Part shown: positions 54,693 through 64,000 of the stretch, one piece after another
Position numbering within the stretch: the first letter of the stretch is position 1
How the letters are laid out: every line of letters begins with the position of its first letter
Assembly: GCF_040451425.1 (NCBI RefSeq)
Contig: NZ_CP144374.1
Location: forward strand, 744,001-808,000
Reading direction: 5' to 3'
Source: Thermodesulfovibrio sp. 3462-1
GTDB lineage: Bacteria > Nitrospirota > Thermodesulfovibrionia > Thermodesulfovibrionales > Thermodesulfovibrionaceae
Length of the DNA: 64,000 nt
Notes under the pieces: generated by a model
What the model was told of the DNA's origin: nothing
The model's input: only the letters and a program-made list of their open reading frames with translations
The model's database searches: none
Translations under genes and position numbers: made by a program

Positions 54693-55958
54693 TTAAATAT
54701 TTAATCCAATGTCCTTTCTGTACTGCATGCCTTCAAAGTGAATTAACTCAACAGCGCTATAAGCTTTCTGCCTTGCTTCTTTTATATCTTTTCCTAAGGC
54801 AGTAACACCAAGAACTCTTCCTCCATTTGTTACAACTCTTCCGTTTTCATCAAATTTAGTACCTGCATGAAATACAATTACATCTTTTAATCTTTTAACC
54901 ATTTCAAGACCTTTAATAGGCAGTTCTTTCTTATATTTTCCAGGATATCCTTCTGAGGCAAGAATAACGCATAAAGATGATTTATCTTTCCATTTTACAT
55001 CTATTTTATTCAACTTTTGCTCTGTTATTGCCATAAAAATATCAACTAAATCAGTTTCAAGCCTTGGCAAAATTACCTGTGTTTCAGGATCACCAAATCG
55101 GCAATTAAACTCAAGCACATAGGGTTTGTTATTGACAATCATAAGTCCTGCATAAAGAATGCCTTTATAAACTATTCCTTCAGATTTTAATCCTCTTATT
55201 GTTGGCTTAATTATTGTTTCAATGATTTCTTTTTCAAGCTCTGCAGTAATAATTGGATTTGGACTGAATGTTCCCATGCCTCCTGTATTTGGTCCTTCAT
55301 CATTGTCAAGAAGTCTTTTGTGATCCTTTGATGTAACCATGGATACTATATTTTTACCATCTGTAAAAACAAGATATGAAGCTTCTTTACCCTGAAGATA
55401 TTCTTCAATTACCACTTTATCTCCAGCAGAGCCAAAAATTTTTTCTTTCATAATAAGTTTTAATGCCTCAATTGCTTCTTCATACCTATGGCATACAAAA
55501 ACTCCTTTGCCTGCTGCAAGTCCATTTGCTTTTACAACAATTGGTGTGCCTTTTAGTCTTATATATTCTTCGGCGTGAGTGTAAGAGGTAAAGACTTTAT
55601 ATTCTGCTGTTGGTATTTTATGTCTTTTCATAAATTCCTTTGCAAACACTTTGCTACTTTCAAGTTGAGCAGCTGCTTTTGTTGGACCTATTATTTTTCT
55701 TCCCTCTTTCTGAAATGTATCAACAATTCCCTTTGCAAGGGGGTCTTCAGGTCCAACTACTGTAAGATCAATCCACTCATATTTAACAAAGTCAACCAGA
55801 CCAGAAAGATCTTTGTTCTCAATTTCTATGCATTCTGCCAGATCTGAAATTCCTGCATTTCCAGGCACACAGTAAATTTTATCAACCACTCTTGATTGGG
55901 CAAGCTTCCAGACAATGGCATGTTCTCTTCCCCCTGACCCTATAACAAGGACTTTCAT
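54693..55958 (-). CDS. purD: phosphoribosylamine-glycine ligase
   Basis: 421 residues, ATP-grasp ligase for the second step of purine synthesis. VLVIGSGGREHAIVWKLAQS opens the protein, and KANGLAAGKGVFV, GNTGGMG-type segment (here GPNTGGMGTFSP), and LEFNCRFGDPETQVILPRL follow. Overlaps the protoglobin gene by 4 bases, so it belongs to the same operon. Last protein gene of the nucleotide operon in this window. Confidence 0.97.
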   Translation of the reverse strand: MKVLVIGSGGREHAIVWKLAQSRVVDKIYCVPGNAGISDLAECIEIENKDLSGLVDFVKYEWIDLTVVGPEDPLAKGIVDTFQKEGRKIIGPTKAAAQLESSKVFAKEFMKRHKIPTAEYKVFTSYTHAEEYIRLKGTPIVVKANGLAAGKGVFVCHRYEEAIEALKLIMKEKIFGSAGDKVVIEEYLQGKEASYLVFTDGKNIVSMVTSKDHKRLLDNDEGPNTGGMGTFSPNPIITAELEKEIIETIIKPTIRGLKSEGIVYKGILYAGLMIVNNKPYVLEFNCRFGDPETQVILPRLETDLVDIFMAITEQKLNKIDVKWKDKSSLCVILASEGYPGKYKKELPIKGLEMVKRLKDVIVFHAGTKFDENGRVVTNGGRVLGVTALGKDIKEARQKAYSAVELIHFEGMQYRKDIGLNI

Positions 55959-56845
55959 CTTCTGTCCTCCTCTGTCTTTTTTACTAACCAGTAAACTATA
56001 CCCATTATAAGAATAGCAGCTATCAATGAAGTTATAAATTCAATTGTTTCATGTTTTAATGTTGCTATCATCGTCTCTCTTATTACAGTAACAAGAGCAA
56101 CTCCAACAAAAACACTTATTTTGAATTTTCCTCCTTTAAGATGTGTAATTTCAGTGTTTAAAAGTTCAAGCATAACCCATAGAATAAGAACTGAACCAAG
56201 TGCTGTTACGATTGTCTGCTCTAATTTACCTGATAATATTTCATATATATCTTTTCCGCAAAGATAAGTAACAGCAACAGTAATAATGCTCAATCCAACT
56301 ATTAGTACAAGACTTACAACTTGAGAAAATATCTCACCATATCTTACAAGTTGAATTTTTATTCTGTATGCAGGGGAATAACCTTTTATTTCTTCCTCAA
56401 GGTATGCAGAGGTTATAATATCAAGATTTATGTCAAGTATTTTATTAATTGAGATTAAATATTTTTCTCTATTATGTTCCATTTCCTCACAAAGTATATC
56501 AACGCAGGCATTTCTTATAATATTTATTGCTCTTGTCATAAAATGAGGATCTACACCAACTTTTTCATGCTTTTGACCAATTCTTATCAGAGTATCGTAA
56601 AAGTAGTTATCATATCTACCAGAAAAAAGACTTATAAACCAGGTTCTTACAAGTCTCATTACATGCTTTATTAATGATTCATTTTTAAAAATTCTTTTTG
56701 CTGAATCTGTCTGGATGATCCATTGATAGAGAGCTCCTACAACTTTTTCAGCTCTTTTTTCCATAAGAGGCTTAAGTTCTGATAGCCTGGCCTCATCCTC
56801 TTTTGTAAAATAATAATTTGCTTTAATTTCTTTAAAAGGTCTCAT
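55955..56845 (-). CDS. protoglobin-domain protein fused to a PsiE-like membrane domain
   Basis: 296 residues. Residues 1-155 match a protoglobin/globin-sensor fold, with a likely proximal heme His at position 93 in LIRIGQKHEKVGVDP. Residues 175-290 hold four membrane helices, where LELLNTEITHLKGGKFKISVF and VALVTVIRETMI resemble the phosphate-starvation-inducible PsiE family. It could be a membrane gas or redox sensor. It is embedded between purH (1-base gap) and purD (4-base overlap), so it is expressed with purine synthesis. No GGDEF, kinase or other output domain is present. Confidence 0.75.
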   Translation of the reverse strand: MRPFKEIKANYYFTKEDEARLSELKPLMEKRAEKVVGALYQWIIQTDSAKRIFKNESLIKHVMRLVRTWFISLFSGRYDNYFYDTLIRIGQKHEKVGVDPHFMTRAINIIRNACVDILCEEMEHNREKYLISINKILDINLDIITSAYLEEEIKGYSPAYRIKIQLVRYGEIFSQVVSLVLIVGLSIITVAVTYLCGKDIYEILSGKLEQTIVTALGSVLILWVMLELLNTEITHLKGGKFKISVFVGVALVTVIRETMIATLKHETIEFITSLIAAILIMGIVYWLVKKTEEDRR

Positions 56846-56846
56846 C

Positions 56847-58427
56847 TTAGTGTCTGAAATGTCTTATTCCTGTAAATACCATTGCCATACCATATTGGTC
56901 TGCTGCATCAATTACTTCCTGATCTCTAACAGAGCCACCTGGCTGAATTATAGCTGTGACTCCATTCTGAGCAAGGACATCAATGTTATCTCTGAATGGG
57001 AAGAATCCATCAGATGCAACAACAGTTCCTTTTAATGAACTCAAGGCATGCATGGCACCTATCTTTGCTGAAAATACTCTGCTTGTCTGACCAATGCCAA
57101 GCCCCACTGTTCTGTCCTCTCTTGCATAGACAATAGCATTTGATTTTACATGTTTGCAAACCTTCCATGCAAATTTCAAAGCTCGCCATTCATCCTCTGT
57201 GGGCTTTCTTTTTGTTACAATCTTAGCCTGAGCAAATTCATCCTCAAGAGTATCCCACTGCTGGACTATGAATCCACCGATAATTCTCTTTAAATCAAAA
57301 CCTGATGGTTTAATTTTATCAGAAAGAGCTGGAAATTTCAGTAATCTCAGATTTTTCTTTTTTGAAAAAATTTTCAATGATTCTTCATCAAATCCAGGCG
57401 CAATAATAACTTCATAAAAAGTTTGAACAATTTCTTCTGCTGTGGTTTTATCTACAACTCTGTTAAAAGCAATTATTCCACCAAAAGCACTTACAGGATC
57501 ACATTCAAAGGCTCTTTTATAAGCATCCAGAGGATTTTCAGCAATAGCAACTCCGCAGGGGTTATTGTGTTTTACAATTACACAGACAGGTTCTTCAAAT
57601 TCCGAAGCTAAAAGCACTGCTGAATGAGTGTCAAGATAGTTATTAAAGGACATTTCTTTGCCCTGTAATACTTCTGCATCTATCAATGATGGTGTTTCAT
57701 TCAATGCATAAAGTGCAGCTTTCTGATGAGGATTTTCTCCGTATCTCAATGTTTGCACCATTCTTAATAGCAATATCCAGTCTTCTCTAAAACCTGAAGG
57801 TTGAGTGTTGAAGGCTGAAGAGCTGATTTTATCAAAATAATCAGCAATTAAGGCATCATATCTTGCCGTGTGAGAAAAGACCTTCTTTGCAAGTTCAAAT
57901 CTTTTCTCAATAGAAGCTTCTCCCTTTTTAAGATCCTCAATTATGGAAGGATAATCATCAGGGTCAACAATAACTATCACATCTTTGTAGTTTTTAGCAG
58001 CAGCCCTCAGAAGGGTAGGTCCGCCAATGTCAATGTTTTCTATTGCTTCTTCTAAAAATTGCTGAAGGCTCAGTGCTGAAGGCTGAAGTAAATGTTTTTT
58101 TGTAACAGATTCAAATGGATAGAGATTGACAACAACTATGTCAATAGGTTTAATTCCAAGCTTTTCCATTGAATCTATGTCATTTTTATTGTCCCTTCTT
58201 GCAAGTATTCCACCGTGAATAAGTGGATGAAGGGTTTTTATCCTTCCATCCATAATTTCAGGAAATCCTGTATACTCTGAGACATCTATTACATTTATAT
58301 TAGCTTCCCTTAAAATTTTTGCCGTTCCACCTGTGGAAATAATCTCCACCCCAAGCTGAACAAGTTCCTTTGCAAAATCTATTAATCCCCTTTTGTCAGA
58401 TACACTTATTAATGCTCTTTTTATCAC
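56847..58427 (-). CDS. purH: bifunctional AICAR transformylase / IMP cyclohydrolase with two repeat inserts
   Basis: 526 residues, last two steps to [21 protein letters not shown] and the IMP cyclohydrolase part ([25 protein letters not shown]) precede the transformylase part with KHNNPCGVA. Compared with E. coli PurH there are two extra short segments, one of 9 residues (LQPSALSLQ) and one around [11 protein letters not shown], encoded by two copies of the same repeat in different frames. Overlaps carB by 4 bases. Confidence 0.97.
   Translation of the reverse strand: MIKRALISVSDKRGLIDFAKELVQLGVEIISTGGTAKILREANINVIDVSEYTGFPEIMDGRIKTLHPLIHGGILARRDNKNDIDSMEKLGIKPIDIVVVNLYPFESVTKKHLLQPSALSLQQFLEEAIENIDIGGPTLLRAAAKNYKDVIVIVDPDDYPSIIEDLKKGEASIEKRFELAKKVFSHTARYDALIADYFDKISSSAFNTQPSGFREDWILLLRMVQTLRYGENPHQKAALYALNETPSLIDAEVLQGKEMSFNNYLDTHSAVLLASEFEEPVCVIVKHNNPCGVAIAENPLDAYKRAFECDPVSAFGGIIAFNRVVDKTTAEEIVQTFYEVIIAPGFDEESLKIFSKKKNLRLLKFPALSDKIKPSGFDLKRIIGGFIVQQWDTLEDEFAQAKIVTKRKPTEDEWRALKFAWKVCKHVKSNAIVYAREDRTVGLGIGQTSRVFSAKIGAMHALSSLKGTVVASDGFFPFRDNIDVLAQNGVTAIIQPGGSVRDQEVIDAADQYGMAMVFTGIRHFRH
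57794..57820 (-). repeat. 27-base repeat inside purH, copy B
   Basis: 24 of 27 bases match copy A at 58062-58088. It encodes part of [10 protein letters not shown], starting at codon position 2. Confidence 0.8.
58062..58088 (-). repeat. 27-base repeat inside purH, copy A
   Basis: Encodes LQPSALSLQ, starting at codon position 1. Internally built from CTGAAGGCT-like subunits on the plus strand. Confidence 0.8.
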
Positions 58428-61400
58428 TCGAGCACCTCCCTGTGGTATTCCTGTATTGATTTTACTTTAATTTTACTTTCTTTAAGCCGTTTTATGGCTT
58501 TAATAATTGCGTTAGCTCCTGAAATGGTTGTGGTGTAAGGAATTTTATATTGCAATGCTCCTCTTCTTATATACATTGAGTCCTTTTGAGCTTGCTTTCC
58601 AAAAACCGTGTTTATTATAAAATGAATCTGTCTGTTTTTTATTAAATCAAGGACATGGGGACGACCCTCTTGAAGTTTATTTATAGTTTCTACATTTAAT
58701 CCTCTTTCTTTCAAAAATCTGGCAGTTCCACGAGTGGCAATCACTGTAAAACCAAGTTCTATAAACTCCTTTGCAATAGGAACAACAAGAGCTTTATCTT
58801 TATCCTTAACACTTATAAATACTTTTCCACTTAAAGGAATTTTACCCATTGCACTCATCTGAGCCTTGGCATAAGCAAGTCCAAAGTCTTCATCTATTCC
58901 CATTACTTCACCAGTTGATTTCATCTCAGGACCGAGAATAACATCCACTTCAGGGAATTTATCAAATGGAAAGATCGCCTCTTTCACTGTAACATAGGGC
59001 ATTTTTATATGACTTGTAAGTCCAAGTTCCTTTAATGTTTTGCCAACCATAATCTTTGATGCCATTGCTGCAAGAGGAATTCCGATGCTTTTGCTGACAT
59101 AGGGAATTGTTCTTGACGCACGGGGATTTACTTCTAAAACATAAACCTCTCCATCTTTTACAGCATACTGAACATTCATCAATCCTTTTACTTCAAGTTC
59201 CTTTGCAATTGAAATGGTTTCTTCTTTAATTTTTTCAATTATCTCTTCTGGAAGACTGTAAGGAGGAAGTGAGCAAGCAGAGTCTCCAGAATGAATTCCT
59301 GCTTCTTCAATGTGCTGCATTATACCTGCCACAATCACATCAACTCCATCGGAGATTGCATCAACATCCACCTCAATGGCATCTTCAAGATATCTATCAA
59401 TTAGCACTGGATGGTCTTCTGAGGCTTTTACTGCCTCTCTCATATATCTACGCAATGATTCTTCATCATAAACAATCTCCATAGCTCTTCCACCAAGCAC
59501 ATATGATGGTCTTACAAGAATGGGATATCCAAGTTCATTTGCTATTCTTAAAGCTTCTTCAAGGGATATGGCTGTTCCACTTGGAGGCTGTTTTAGATTT
59601 AATTTATCCACCAACTCTTTAAATCTTTTTCTGTCCTCAGCTCTGTCGATGGCATCAGCCTTTGTTCCAAGAATATTTACACCATGAGCTTCAAGAGCCT
59701 TTGCAAGTTTTAAAGGAGTCTGACCTCCGAATTGCAGTATCACTCCAAGAGGTCTTTCTCTTTCAATAATATGTAAAACATCCTCGAGTGTTAGTGGTTC
59801 AAAATAAAGTCTGTCTGAAGTATCATAATCAGTGCTCACTGTCTCTGGATTACAGTTTATCATTATTGTTTCGTATCCAAGCTCTTTTAAACCAAAAACT
59901 GCATGAACACAGCAGTAGTCAAACTCAATTCCCTGTCCGATTCTATTGGGTCCTGAACCAAGAATTATTACTTTATTTTTATTTTCAGTAGGAGGAGCAT
60001 CAGCATCTACTATGGTTTGGTTTTTAAAGGTAGTGGCTTCAGGTTGAAGACGATAAAATTCTTTTTCATAGCATGAATACATATAGGGAGTATAGGCTAC
60101 AAACTCTGCTGCACAGGTATCAACAAGTTTGTATACTGGTTTAATTTTAAGGTTTGCTCTTAATTGCCTTATTTCTTCTTCTTTTTTTTCAGTAAGCATT
60201 GCTATTCTTTTGTCAGAAATGCCGTTTTGTTTAGCTTCAAAGAGAAGATCATAGTTTAATTCTTTAGTTTTCAGTCTGTTCTCAATCTCTAAGATTTCTT
60301 TTATGTTGTTTAAAAACCATGGGTCAATACCGCTCAATTCATATATCTCCTTTATACTGAATCCTCTACGAAGAGCCTCTGCTAAGTACCAAATCCTTTC
60401 AGCATTAGGATTTTTAATTCTCCATCTTATTTCATCATCAGAAGCATTGAGTTCTTCAAATCCGTATGAGCCAATCTCAAGGGAACGAATTGCCTTTCCA
60501 AGTGCTTCTTTAAATGTCCTTCCTATTGCCATTACTTCTCCAACTGATTTCATCTGGGTTGTAAGCACAGGATTTGCCTCTGGAAATTTTTCAAAAGTAA
60601 ATCTTGGAATTTTAACGACCACATAATCAAGGGTAGGTTCAAAGCTTGCAGGTGTTATTCTTGTTATGTCATTGGGAATTTCATCCAGTGTGTATCCAAT
60701 AGCAAGTTTTGCCGCAATTTTTGCAATTGGAAATCCTGTTGCCTTACTTGCTAAAGCAGAACTCCGGGATACTCTTGGATTCATCTCTATTATACACATT
60801 CTTCCATTTTCAGGATTTACTGCAAACTGAATGTTGCTTCCACCTGTGTCAACGCCTATCTCTCTTATTGCTTTAATGGCACTGTCACGCATAACTTGAT
60901 ATTCTCTGTCTGTTAGAGTCTGTGCCGGGGCAACAGTGATGGAGTCTCCTGTATGAACACCCATGGGATCAAAGTTCTCAATTGAGCAGATTATAACAAC
61001 ATTGTCTGCTCTATCTCTCATTACCTCAAGCTCATACTCTTTCCATCCAAGAAGACTTTCTTCTACAAGAACCTGACTAATAGGACTCAGCTTAAGCGCT
61101 CTTTCAAGAAGTTCTTTAAACTCTTCTATGTTGTATGCGATTCCTCCTCCAGTTCCACCCAGAGTAAAAGCAGGCCTTAAAATTGCAGGAAAACCTATCC
61201 ATTCAATTAGTTCAAGTCCTTCTTTTAAATTATGAACTGTTGCTGAGCGAGGGACATCAAGCCCTATTTTTGTCATTGCCTGTTTAAAAAGTTCTCTGTC
61301 CTCTGCTTTTTTTATAGCCTGTAGATTTGCTCCAATAAGCTCAACAGAGTATTTATCAAGGATTCCTGCCTCTCCAAGCTCTACGGCAAGATTTAATGCA

Positions 61401-61681
61401 GTCTGGCCACCCAATGTGGGAAGCAAAGCATCAGGTCTTTCCTTCTCTATAATTAATTCAAGGATTTCTGCAGTCAAAGGTTCAATGTAAGTAGCATCAG
61501 CCATTGAAGGGTCTGTCATAATTGTTGCGGGATTAGAATTTACGAGCACTACTTCGTAGCCTTCCTGCTTTAAAGCTTTACAGGCTTGAGCACCAGAGTA
61601 ATCAAATTCACAAGCTTGACCAATTATTATTGGACCAGAACCGATAATCATTATTTTTTTAATATCTGTTTTCTTTGGCAT
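58424..61681 (-). CDS. carB: carbamoyl-phosphate synthase large subunit
   Basis: 1085 residues with two ATP-grasp halves. Each half opens in the same way: [21 protein letters not shown] in the first and [21 protein letters not shown] in the second. The oligomerisation domain lies between them, and a C-terminal MGS-type allosteric domain follows ([17 protein letters not shown]). Supplies carbamoyl phosphate for arginine and pyrimidine synthesis with CarA. Separated from carA by the 79-residue gene. Confidence 0.98.
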   Translation of the reverse strand: MPKKTDIKKIMIIGSGPIIIGQACEFDYSGAQACKALKQEGYEVVLVNSNPATIMTDPSMADATYIEPLTAEILELIIEKERPDALLPTLGGQTALNLAVELGEAGILDKYSVELIGANLQAIKKAEDRELFKQAMTKIGLDVPRSATVHNLKEGLELIEWIGFPAILRPAFTLGGTGGGIAYNIEEFKELLERALKLSPISQVLVEESLLGWKEYELEVMRDRADNVVIICSIENFDPMGVHTGDSITVAPAQTLTDREYQVMRDSAIKAIREIGVDTGGSNIQFAVNPENGRMCIIEMNPRVSRSSALASKATGFPIAKIAAKLAIGYTLDEIPNDITRITPASFEPTLDYVVVKIPRFTFEKFPEANPVLTTQMKSVGEVMAIGRTFKEALGKAIRSLEIGSYGFEELNASDDEIRWRIKNPNAERIWYLAEALRRGFSIKEIYELSGIDPWFLNNIKEILEIENRLKTKELNYDLLFEAKQNGISDKRIAMLTEKKEEEIRQLRANLKIKPVYKLVDTCAAEFVAYTPYMYSCYEKEFYRLQPEATTFKNQTIVDADAPPTENKNKVIILGSGPNRIGQGIEFDYCCVHAVFGLKELGYETIMINCNPETVSTDYDTSDRLYFEPLTLEDVLHIIERERPLGVILQFGGQTPLKLAKALEAHGVNILGTKADAIDRAEDRKRFKELVDKLNLKQPPSGTAISLEEALRIANELGYPILVRPSYVLGGRAMEIVYDEESLRRYMREAVKASEDHPVLIDRYLEDAIEVDVDAISDGVDVIVAGIMQHIEEAGIHSGDSACSLPPYSLPEEIIEKIKEETISIAKELEVKGLMNVQYAVKDGEVYVLEVNPRASRTIPYVSKSIGIPLAAMASKIMVGKTLKELGLTSHIKMPYVTVKEAIFPFDKFPEVDVILGPEMKSTGEVMGIDEDFGLAYAKAQMSAMGKIPLSGKVFISVKDKDKALVVPIAKEFIELGFTVIATRGTARFLKERGLNVETINKLQEGRPHVLDLIKNRQIHFIINTVFGKQAQKDSMYIRRGALQYKIPYTTTISGANAIIKAIKRLKESKIKVKSIQEYHREVLE

Positions 61682-61682
61682 A

Positions 61683-61922
61683 TTATTTCAGAAGCTCCTC
61701 TAATCCTTTCAATCTTTCTTTTTCCCTTTGAAGGGCAAGTGTTTTTTCATAAAGTTTTTTTATTTTTTTGTCCTTTAACATTTCCTGAGTTATTTGACAA
61801 GAGCTGATACCAAGTTTTTTCTCAAGGTTTTTGATTTCCTTTTCATAGGCATTTATGTAATCTTTGCAGATATTTATCTCACGCATGGTAGAAATGAATA
61901 TTTCATCATATTTTACAGGCAT
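61683..61922 (-). CDS. 79-residue coiled-coil protein between carA and carB
   Basis: Highly charged helical protein ([50 protein letters not shown]). A GAGG SD precedes the ATG by 5 bases; it lies 7 bases after carA and 1 base before carB, so it is a real coupled gene. I recognise no family. It could aid assembly of the CarAB complex, or be unrelated; there is no direct evidence. Confidence 0.75.
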   Translation of the reverse strand: MPVKYDEIFISTMREINICKDYINAYEKEIKNLEKKLGISSCQITQEMLKDKKIKKLYEKTLALQREKERLKGLEELLK

Positions 61923-61929
61923 ACATACC

Positions 61930-63012
61930 TCACGATGTTTTTACGATTTCCATAAATCTTTCAAATACATCAAGGGCATCATTTGGTCCTGGTCCTGCTT
62001 CAGGATGATGCTGAACCGAGAAAATTGGATACTCCACATGCTCCATTCCTTCTTCTGTTCCATCATAAAGGTTTTTATGAGTCAGCCTTACCTGATCTTT
62101 AAGACTTGCAATATCAACACAGTAGTTGTGATTTTGAGCTGTAATGGAAATTCTTCCTGTTTTTAAGTCCTTTACTGGATGATTGCCTCCATGATGACCG
62201 AATTTAAGTTTGTATGTCCTTCCTCCCAGAGCAAGTCCTAAAAGCTGATGACCAAGACAGATTCCGAATAGAGGTTTTTTTCCTATAATTTTTTTAACAT
62301 TTTCCAATGCGTAAGAGAGAATTTGAGGGTCTCCAGGACCATTGCTTAACATCACACATGAAGGATTCATCTCAAGAACATATTCAGCAGGTGTTTTTCC
62401 GGGGACAACATAGACGGAAAATCCGACTCTTTTTAAATTTCGGAGTATGCTCAGTTTTACTCCATAGTCATAAACCACACACAGAGGTGCCCCCTCTTTA
62501 TTGAAGTACATGTAAGGCTCTTTACACATCATAGCACTGACATGGTCAATCTCTGAGATATCTGGATGGGCAAGAACTTTTTTATATAAGCTTACAGGAT
62601 CAAGGTCTTCTGTTGATAAAATTCCCATCTGGGCACCTTTGTCCCTTAGATGTTTTGTCAATGCTCTGGTATCAATTCCCTGAATTCCTACAATGCCATA
62701 TTTTTTAAGATACTCTTCGAGACTTCGCTCTGCTCTCCAGTTACTTGGATAATCTTTATATTCTCTCACAACAAATCCTTCAACTTTTGGTCCTCCATAA
62801 GATTCTACATCTTCATCATTTACTCCGTAATTTCCTATTTGAGTATAGGTCATTACCACAATCTGTCCCTTATATGAAGGATCAGTTAGTATTTCCTGAT
62901 AACCGGTCATGGATGTATTAAAAACAACTTCTCCAATGGATTCTCCCTCTGCTCCAAAGGAGTATCCTTCAAACACTGTTCCATCTTTTAGAACCAGCAT
63001 TGCTTTTTTCAT
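61930..63012 (-). CDS. carA: carbamoyl-phosphate synthase small subunit
   Basis: 360 residues. Glutamine amidotransferase that feeds ammonia to CarB. The catalytic Cys is in LFGICLGHQLLGLALGG, with His and Glu in FSVQHHPEAGPGPND. The N-terminal CarA domain shows GYSFGAEGESIGEVVFNTSMTG-type sequence (from about residue 12). Overlaps pyrC by 4 bases. Confidence 0.97.
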   Translation of the reverse strand: MKKAMLVLKDGTVFEGYSFGAEGESIGEVVFNTSMTGYQEILTDPSYKGQIVVMTYTQIGNYGVNDEDVESYGGPKVEGFVVREYKDYPSNWRAERSLEEYLKKYGIVGIQGIDTRALTKHLRDKGAQMGILSTEDLDPVSLYKKVLAHPDISEIDHVSAMMCKEPYMYFNKEGAPLCVVYDYGVKLSILRNLKRVGFSVYVVPGKTPAEYVLEMNPSCVMLSNGPGDPQILSYALENVKKIIGKKPLFGICLGHQLLGLALGGRTYKLKFGHHGGNHPVKDLKTGRISITAQNHNYCVDIASLKDQVRLTHKNLYDGTEEGMEHVEYPIFSVQHHPEAGPGPNDALDVFERFMEIVKTS

Positions 63013-64000
63013 TTATCCTCCTGCCACATCTTAAAAACTTTTTTACCTTTTACAGTCATAAGAACCTTTCCTTTAAGTTTCCAGCCTTCAAAAGGAGTAT
63101 TTTTCCCCATTGAGGCAAATTCATCTTTTTTTACAGTCCATTCTCTGTTTATATCAACAACTATTAAATCTGCCTCTGCTTTTTCTTTGATTCCAGATTT
63201 ATTTATCTTTAATATCTTTGAGGGGTTTAAAGTAAATTTTTCAATTAGTTGTCTTAAAGTTAAAACTTTGTTATGTACCAGTTTAAGGCTCAAAGCTAAA
63301 GCTGTTTCAAGCCCTGAAATTCCATTTGCTGCTTCCTGAAAGGGAGTATTTTTATCATCAAGGCTATGCGGTGCATGATCTGTGGCTATTACATCAATTA
63401 CTCCTTCAATGAGTGCTTCTTTTATTGCTTCTATATCTTGTTCTGTGCGTAATGGAGGATTTACCTTTGCATTGGTATTGTAATCTCTCACTGCCTCTTC
63501 AGTAAGAGTAAAGTAATGGGGACAGGTCTCTGCTGTCACAGGCACTCCTTCTTGTTTTGCTCTTTTTATTAACTCAACAGAGCCTTTAGTTGATACATGG
63601 GCAATGTGTAAAGGTGAACGAAAGTGTTTGCATAAAATTATATCCCTTGCTACCATAACTTCTTCTGCTGCCTTCGGGATTCCTTTAAGTCCCATATAAA
63701 AGGAAAGTTTTCCTTCATTCATTGCTCCATTCTCACTTAAAAATAGATCTTCACAGTGGGATATAATCGGGGCATCTACTGCTTTAGAATACTCAAGAGC
63801 TCTTCTCATTATCATTGCATTCATTACAGGCATGCCATCATCTGAGAAAGCAATACAGCCTGCCTGCCTCAGCATTGCCATTTCAGAAAGTTCTTCACCT
63901 TTAAGTCTCTTTGTAATGGCTCCTACTGGATACACATCGCAACTACCTTCTTCTTTTGCTTTAGCAAGAATGTAGTATGTAACTTCTGGATTATCATTTA
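63009..64000 (-). CDS. pyrC: dihydroorotase, 5' truncated by window
   Basis: At least 330 residues are visible. Ring closure of carbamoyl aspartate in pyrimidine synthesis. The frame runs to the window edge (VTYYILAKAKEEG, then YPVGAITKRLKGEELSE), so the N-terminus with the first metal site is outside. Metal ligands visible include PIISHCEDL, PLHIAHVSTKG and VIATDHAPHS. The type is class I (multi-gene operon) dihydroorotase. First of the pyr/pur genes seen here; the operon promoter lies beyond base 64000. Confidence 0.96.
   Translation of the reverse strand, partial: NDNPEVTYYILAKAKEEGSCDVYPVGAITKRLKGEELSEMAMLRQAGCIAFSDDGMPVMNAMIMRRALEYSKAVDAPIISHCEDLFLSENGAMNEGKLSFYMGLKGIPKAAEEVMVARDIILCKHFRSPLHIAHVSTKGSVELIKRAKQEGVPVTAETCPHYFTLTEEAVRDYNTNAKVNPPLRTEQDIEAIKEALIEGVIDVIATDHAPHSLDDKNTPFQEAANGISGLETALALSLKLVHNKVLTLRQLIEKFTLNPSKILKINKSGIKEKAEADLIVVDINREWTVKKDEFASMGKNTPFEGWKLKGKVLMTVKGKKVFKMWQEDK

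Overview
The window is AT-rich, gene-dense bacterial chromosome from a Gram-negative organism. lpxC, gmhA, an RND efflux pump, a lipoprotein signal peptidase and a beta-barrel porin all imply an outer membrane. Complex I (nuoN), a futalosine hydrolase (menaquinone by the futalosine route), a TauE/SafE sulfite-exporter-type permease, a TrmB with a long C-terminal extension and very compact operons fit a thermophilic anaerobe. My best guess is a Nitrospirota member of the Thermodesulfovibrio type; this is inference and was not checked against any database. No rRNA, CRISPR array, insertion sequence or prophage was seen. About 65 protein genes and four tRNA genes are supported.

Layout. 1-1302: 3' part of nuoN. 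1334-7795 (minus): a histidine kinase and sigma-54 response regulator pair, then a -24/-12 promoter that heads an operon of a USP-like protein, a TauE/SafE permease, a TIGR02186-like membrane protein and two universal stress proteins. 7858-12096: RND adaptor and pump behind a promoter with a palindromic operator-like site. 12126-14726: adenosine-specific kinase (plus), then a minus operon of DUF2934 protein, AmmeMemoRadiSam-type radical SAM enzyme and a Clp1/Grc3-type P-loop kinase. 14727-15099 is a long gap with GC-rich hairpins. 15100-17972: methyltransferase, a fragment of an iron-sulfur protein and two peptide-type ABC permeases. 17969-20311 (minus): lpxC and tldD.

20433-35042 is a long plus-strand housekeeping run: ileS, lspA, tsaE, nadK, type-4 UDG, HIT, gmhA, ruvCAB, queH, DUF2905, SpoIID, queA, SPOR, phoH, HDIG protein and ybeY, mostly with overlapping ends. 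35031-41379 holds a leuC-type dehydratase, TIGR02757, a secreted S1/P1-like protein with a porin, and DUF465-ilvD. 41402-49796 holds tRNA-Leu, galU, lon, thiL, rimO, an M50 protease, trmB, a degenerate receiver and a TPR protein. 49771-54669 (mostly minus) has mqnB, a repeat-built coiled-coil protein, a B12-type radical SAM protein, trmI, three tRNAs, a macro-domain protein and ykuK. 54693-64000 (minus) is a pyrimidine/purine operon pyrC-carA-(79 aa)-carB-purH-(protoglobin/PsiE)-purD.

Points of most interest: short repeats inserted in frame in ruvC and twice in purH; phoH with an apparent AUA start overlapping the preceding stop as AUAG; several operon-head genes whose -10 box sits 7-9 bases before the start codon, which implies leaderless mRNAs; a protoglobin-PsiE fusion inside the nucleotide operon; and a sigma-54 stress/sulfite-export module next to its own regulators.
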